Shown here: positions 60,905 through 64,000 of the stretch, in pieces
Numbering within the stretch: the first letter of the stretch is position 1
Layout of the letters: every line of letters begins with the position of its first letter
DNA from: Actinophytocola sp963840275
GTDB lineage: Bacteria; Actinomycetota; Actinomycetes; Mycobacteriales; Pseudonocardiaceae
Direction: 5' to 3'
Assembly (NCBI GenBank): GCA_963840275.1
Contig: CAWIYK010000005.1
Location: 1,426,001-1,490,000, forward strand
Length of the DNA: 64,000 nucleotides
Position numbers and translations under genes: made by a program
The notes under the pieces: generated by a model
The model's input: only the letters and a program-made list of their open reading frames with translations
The model's database searches: none
Told to the model about the DNA's origin: nothing

Positions 60905-61125
60905 ACGGATGACCCGGTCGCAGAAGACGTGCACGGGGTTCAGCGGCCGTCAACCTGGCGTCGACTCGTCCTCCGTGGGCCGATTTGCCGTTGGGTTGCG
61001 AACGGCGTGCGTGCAAATCCCAGGAGAACGCTTCTGGGCGAGCCGAGCGGGCACGCGACCGGAGTCGGAGGGTCGGAAGGGGGCGGGTTCTACTCCCCTG
61101 CCCCGCTCCCCTGACTCAGACCGCG

Positions 61126-61143
61126 TTTCGTCACGTGACGAAA
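61126..61143. promoter_or_regulatory. perfect 18-bp palindrome
   Basis: tttcgtcac followed by gtgacgaaa is a perfect palindrome 2 nt beyond the stop of the small gene at 61146-61337. It may act as that gene's terminator or as a protein-binding site near dif. Confidence 0.55.
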
Positions 61144-61145
61144 AG

Positions 61146-61337
61146 TCACACCGCGGGAGCCATCGCCGCTTCGACCAACACCCGCTCGACTCGGGCGATG
61201 AGCGACGCCCGGCGCAGGCACCACACGCGGAACGCGCGTCGGTCACCGTTGTCCAGGGCGGCGTCGATCTGGGAGTCGGTGTTGATGATGCAGATCTGCA
61301 GTCCGCTGATCTCCGCGCTGCTGTCGGACCTGGACAT
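61146..61337 (-). CDS. 63-residue protein of unknown function
   Basis: From ATG 61337. Helical: AEISGLQICIINTDSQIDAALDNGDRRAFRVWCLRRASLIARVERVLVEA, with regular heptad-like spacing of Leu/Ile, suggesting a short coiled coil. No membrane or signal segment. No strong ribosome-binding site. Codon use is normal for the genome. I do not recognise the family. It lies between dif and the GGDEF-EAL gene, 90 bp downstream of the latter on the same strand, so may be a separate unit or in its transcript. Confidence 0.65.
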   Translation of the reverse strand: MSRSDSSAEISGLQICIINTDSQIDAALDNGDRRAFRVWCLRRASLIARVERVLVEAAMAPAV

Positions 61338-61427
61338 TGCGCACCACCGCCCACAAAAAGGATGTATGCGACTCGTGTCGGTCGCTCCTTATGTGTACCT
61401 GGCGCCGCTCGAGCACCGGTTGAGCCA

Positions 61428-63119
61428 TCAAGGGGTGTTCTCCGAGACGGGAGCGTCCAAGGTCATGTCGTCCACGCCGCGCATGAGCCGCGGCCGCCGC
61501 ATCCACGAGCCGTGCGGCCGAGCGAGCAGCTCGGTGAGCGGTTCCGGCTTGCCGAGATGGAAGCCCTGCGCGACCCGCACCCCGAGCCGCGCGAGCGCGT
61601 CGACCTGGCTCGCGCGCTCGACCCACTCGGCGACGACGGAGAGCCCGAGCCCGCGGGCGATGTCGACGATTCCCTGTACCAGCACGGTGTCGCGGCTGCC
61701 GTAGTCGATGCCGCGCACGAACTCGCCGTCGATCTTCACGCCGGTGATCGGGAGCTGCTTGAGGTGCACGAACGAGCCGAAGCCGGCACCGAAGTCGTCC
61801 AGTGAGATGCGGCAGCCGCTGGCCCGCAGCTGCTGGGACAGGCTGCGTGCGGCGGCCAGGTTCGTCACGGCCGCGGTCTCGGTGATCTCGAACCCGAGGC
61901 GGCCTGGCGCGACGCCTGCGGCGGCGAGCCGGTCGAGCACGAACCCGCCGAAGTCCTCGTCCTCCAGCGTGCGGCCGGAGACGTTCACGTTGAACCGCAG
62001 GCCCGGGTACGGGTGCGCGACGAGCGCGTCGATGGCCGTGCCGACGACCCACCGGTCGATGTCGAGCACGAGGTCGCTGCGTTCGGCGGCGGGCAGGAAC
62101 TCCCCCGGTCCTAGCCTGGGTTCCTTGCCATCCTCGAGGCGCAGCAGCAGTTCGTGGCCCACGACGCGGTTGCTGCCGAGCTTGACCATCGGCATCGCGT
62201 GCAGCGCGAGACCGCCCTCGGCCAAGGCGGTGCGGACGCGGTCGAGGACGGTGACGCGCAGGGCGGTGTCGGCGTAGTGGCCCTGCTCGTAGACGGTGAC
62301 CCGGTTGCGGCCGGCGTCCTTGGACGCGTACAGCGCGAGGTCGGCGTTGGCGAGCACGGCCTGCCAGCTCTCGCCGGACTGGAACGCGGCGACGCCGGCG
62401 CTGATCGTGGTGCGGGTGCCGGTCACCGGGAGGGTGGCGACGGCGTTGCGGAGCCGGTCGGCGATCTGTACCGCGGTGGTCTCGTCGGCGTCGGGGAGGA
62501 CGACGGCGAACTCGTCCCCGCCGAGCCGGCCCAGCACGTGCCCGTCGCCGAGGCGGTCGCGCAGCACGTTGGCGAGCGTGCACATGACGCGGTCGCCGGC
62601 CGGGTGGCCACGCAGGTCGTTGATGTCCTTGAAGTTGTCGAGGTCGAGCAGCAGCAGCGCGCCGCGACCGCCGAGCGCGAGCTGCCGCTCTAACTCCCTG
62701 GTGAGCGCGCGCCGGTTGAGGAGCCCGGTCAGCGGGTCCTCGTCGGCCATGCGGATGAGGGCCTTCTGCCATTCGTCGCGTTCGACCGGGTCGACGGATC
62801 GTTCCCGCCAGCGGCTGACGTCAGCCACCCGATAGAGGAGCCCGTCGTTGAGCTGGCTGCACCGGACCTCGAGCCAGCGGTGTCCGTCGGCGCCGGAGCG
62901 CTGCGACAGGACGACCCCGTCCGCGCCGTCCTGGGGGCCTTCCGGCGCGCCGACGAGCAGTGCGGGCAGCGAGCGGCCGACGCACTGGTCAGGGGTGATT
63001 TCGAGCAGTTCGGCCATGAATCGGTTCAACCAGCGGACACGGCAGCGCTGGTCGGTGACCGCGAACGCCGTGTCCGCGGCGTCCAGCACCTCGGTCAGTG
63101 AGGTGCCGTCGGTGTCCAT
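61428..63119 (-). CDS. PAS-GGDEF-EAL cyclic-di-GMP protein
   Basis: 563 residues from ATG 63119 (GAGG 7 nt upstream). PAS-like sensor at about 10-115, GGDEF domain at about 128-285 with an intact active site (RLGGDEFAVV), and EAL domain at about 300-550. The EAL signature reads HELLLRLE. Other EAL residues are present: FEITETA, SLDDFGAGFGS, VKIDGEFVRG, AEWVE and QGFHLGKP. So both synthesis and breakdown of c-di-GMP are possible. Cytosolic, with no membrane segments. In actinomycetes c-di-GMP controls development via BldD. Confidence 0.93.
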   Translation of the reverse strand: MDTDGTSLTEVLDAADTAFAVTDQRCRVRWLNRFMAELLEITPDQCVGRSLPALLVGAPEGPQDGADGVVLSQRSGADGHRWLEVRCSQLNDGLLYRVADVSRWRERSVDPVERDEWQKALIRMADEDPLTGLLNRRALTRELERQLALGGRGALLLLDLDNFKDINDLRGHPAGDRVMCTLANVLRDRLGDGHVLGRLGGDEFAVVLPDADETTAVQIADRLRNAVATLPVTGTRTTISAGVAAFQSGESWQAVLANADLALYASKDAGRNRVTVYEQGHYADTALRVTVLDRVRTALAEGGLALHAMPMVKLGSNRVVGHELLLRLEDGKEPRLGPGEFLPAAERSDLVLDIDRWVVGTAIDALVAHPYPGLRFNVNVSGRTLEDEDFGGFVLDRLAAAGVAPGRLGFEITETAAVTNLAAARSLSQQLRASGCRISLDDFGAGFGSFVHLKQLPITGVKIDGEFVRGIDYGSRDTVLVQGIVDIARGLGLSVVAEWVERASQVDALARLGVRVAQGFHLGKPEPLTELLARPHGSWMRRPRLMRGVDDMTLDAPVSENTP

Positions 63120-63179
63120 CCGCACGCCTCGATTGGTTGATCCGGCAAGTGGGCACGAAGCGTAGTCGACTGGGTGGGT

Positions 63180-63530
63180 TCAGCGCAGCCGCTCGAGACC
63201 ATGAGCGTTCTCGACTACCGCGGCAGCGAGGTTCTTGAGCTCGCCGGCGGCCGCGCCGTCGTCCGCGGCGGTCACCACGTCCTCCGCGGCGCAGCGGAGC
63301 TGGAACAGGCGATCCTGCAGGTCAGCGAGCTCGGCGGCGGACAGGACGACCGCGTCTTCCGGCAGGCCGCCGCGCTGTACGGCGGAGCGGCGCTCGTAGG
63401 CGCGCTGACGGCAGGACTGGGAGCAGTACCTGCGGGGCCGGCCGACCTTGCCGTCCTCGGGAAGTCGCAGGCCACACCAGCCGCAGTGCCGGATGTCGGC
63501 ACGCGGTTTGAGCCGTTCTGGAGCGATCAC
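63180..63530 (-). CDS. small zinc-finger-like protein
   Basis: 116 residues. N-terminal HCGWCGLRLP and YCSQSCRQRAYERR give a Cys4-type zinc-binding knuckle found in many short actinobacterial proteins. The rest is helical (LSAAELADLQDRLFQLRCAAEDVVTAADDG). Probably DNA- or protein-binding. Function unknown. Single gene, divergent from the glycerophosphodiesterase gene. Confidence 0.8.
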   Translation of the reverse strand: MIAPERLKPRADIRHCGWCGLRLPEDGKVGRPRRYCSQSCRQRAYERRSAVQRGGLPEDAVVLSAAELADLQDRLFQLRCAAEDVVTAADDGAAAGELKNLAAAVVENAHGLERLR

Positions 63531-63611
63531 CGCACGAACCTCATGCGCTCGACGCTATCTGGCAAGAGTTCGTGCACTCGCGAGCCACGCCGCTGAGGCA
63601 CACTCGACAGT

Positions 63612-64000
63612 GTGCACGACCACGCCTTTCTCTCCGGTCCGTACCCGCGCGCCTTCGTCCACCGCGGATGGCACTACGACGAGTTGGAGGGGATGGAGAA
63701 CTCGCTGTCGGCGTTCCGGCGCGCCGCGCGGGAGGGGTACCAGTATCTCGAGACCGACGTCCACGCGACGTCGGACGGGGTGGTCGTGGTGCACCACGAC
63801 CCGGTGCTGGACCGCACCACCGACATGATCGGTGTGGTCGCGCAGCTGCCGTGGCGGGTCGTGTCGGCGGCGAAGATCGGTGGCCGCGAGCCGGTGAGCA
63901 GGCTGGAGGACCTCCTGGAGGAGCTGCCGGACGCGTTGCTGAACATCGACGTGAAGGCCGAGCGGGCGATCCAGCCGCTGATCGACACGCTGAAGCGGAT
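63612..64000 (+). CDS. glycerophosphodiester phosphodiesterase, 3' end outside window
   Basis: GTG start at 63612; about 129 residues are visible before the window ends. The GDPD active site is present: FVHRGW (His-Arg), MENSLSAFRRAAREGYQYLETDVHATSDGVVVVHHDPVLDRTT (Glu, Asp and His ligands). The LNIDVKAE block follows. It hydrolyses glycerophosphodiesters to glycerol-3-phosphate and an alcohol. No signal peptide, so cytosolic. Confidence 0.92.
   Translation, partial: MHDHAFLSGPYPRAFVHRGWHYDELEGMENSLSAFRRAAREGYQYLETDVHATSDGVVVVHHDPVLDRTTDMIGVVAQLPWRVVSAAKIGGREPVSRLEDLLEELPDALLNIDVKAERAIQPLIDTLKR

Larger units (their letters stand above)
60618..61145. other. about 530-bp intergenic region holding the dif-like site
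   Basis: No gene in either strand has a credible start and family match. The region contains the dif-like site at 60877-60904, an imperfect GC-rich hairpin around 61063-61120 (gagtcggaggg... pairing with ...cccctgactc), and a perfect 18-bp palindrome at 61126-61143. No tRNA could be folded from it by eye. Confidence 0.6.

Noticed and set aside
60929..61110. tRNA- or tmRNA-like sequence (gcgggttc near 61083)
   Set aside because: I could not form acceptor, anticodon and T arms together. Only isolated T-loop-like and GC hairpin pieces are present.
1..64000. CRISPR array, prophage or integrase/transposase genes
   Set aside because: No regularly spaced repeats and no phage, integrase or transposase motifs were found. 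The mosaic regions are explained by deletions and direct repeats.

Overview
The window is GC-rich DNA with actinobacterial gene families throughout (DUF3090, DUF3097, DUF5703, SCO1664, SCO6745, MSMEG_4193-type phosphatase, MptB, DUF397/DUF5753, F420-type LLM oxidoreductase). GTG and TTG starts and 4-bp stop/start overlaps are frequent. This fits an Actinomycetota chromosome. Pseudonocardiales (Lentzea/Saccharothrix-like) is my guess from the family mix and is not proven. No rRNA, tRNA or CRISPR array was found.

Layout. 0-9.9 kb is core-like: a truncated M20 peptidase, an alpha/beta hydrolase without its nucleophile serine, small zinc-ribbon and membrane proteins, a YncE-like lipoprotein, carbonic anhydrase, aldo/keto reductase, LLM oxidoreductase, uppP and a histidine phosphatase. 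10-22.7 kb is accessory: paired Pro/Gly-rich membrane proteins, a GH92 mannosidase, an intact ABC exporter, a PadR regulator followed by three broken ABC-transporter genes, a GNAT, and an M55 + M20 peptidase pair. 22.8-28.2 kb is a complete Dpp/Opp-type peptide importer operon divergent from those peptidases. 28.2-30.4 kb is a mosaic: broken DUF5753 and DUF397 genes carry a direct repeat that flanks a NucA/NucB nuclease and a DUF6461 gene. 30.6-33.6 kb holds two tandem MptB-like mannosyltransferases. 33.6-41.6 kb has an ArsR-SRPBCC fusion with an embedded promoter/operator, a Tat-lipoprotein PLP enzyme, an MBL hydrolase, LD-carboxypeptidase plus prolyl oligopeptidase, and DUF3090-SCO1664.

41.6-47.4 kb looks like a genotoxin or drug defence group: an AlkZ-like HTH_42 protein with a QxQ motif, a TetR regulator with an operator palindrome, a stand-alone UvrA-like ABC protein, a WYL regulator and a Vat/CatB-type acetyltransferase. 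47.4-54.8 kb has a sigma factor/VOC pair, DUF3097, NfeD-SPFH, a small phosphatase, and a second HTH_42 protein behind a sucrase-ferredoxin. 54.9-58.4 kb encodes a two-gene ABC exporter whose ATP sites are complementary and asymmetric. 58.5-59.2 kb appears to be a deletion scar joining a TetR tail to a flavin monooxygenase remnant. 59.1-64 kb has a WYL/VOC divergent pair, a strong match to a XerCD dif site at 60877-60904, a small conserved-looking protein, a PAS-GGDEF-EAL protein, a zinc-finger protein and the start of a glycerophosphodiesterase.

Themes. Cell-envelope and peptide metabolism recurs (UppP, M55, M20, peptide importer, LD-carboxypeptidase, MptB). The dif-like site suggests that the right end lies in the replication terminus, which fits the gene decay seen nearby. 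The uppP-phosphatase and DUF3090-SCO1664 pairs, which I remember as adjacent in mycobacteria, lie about 30 kb apart here with accessory genes between them.
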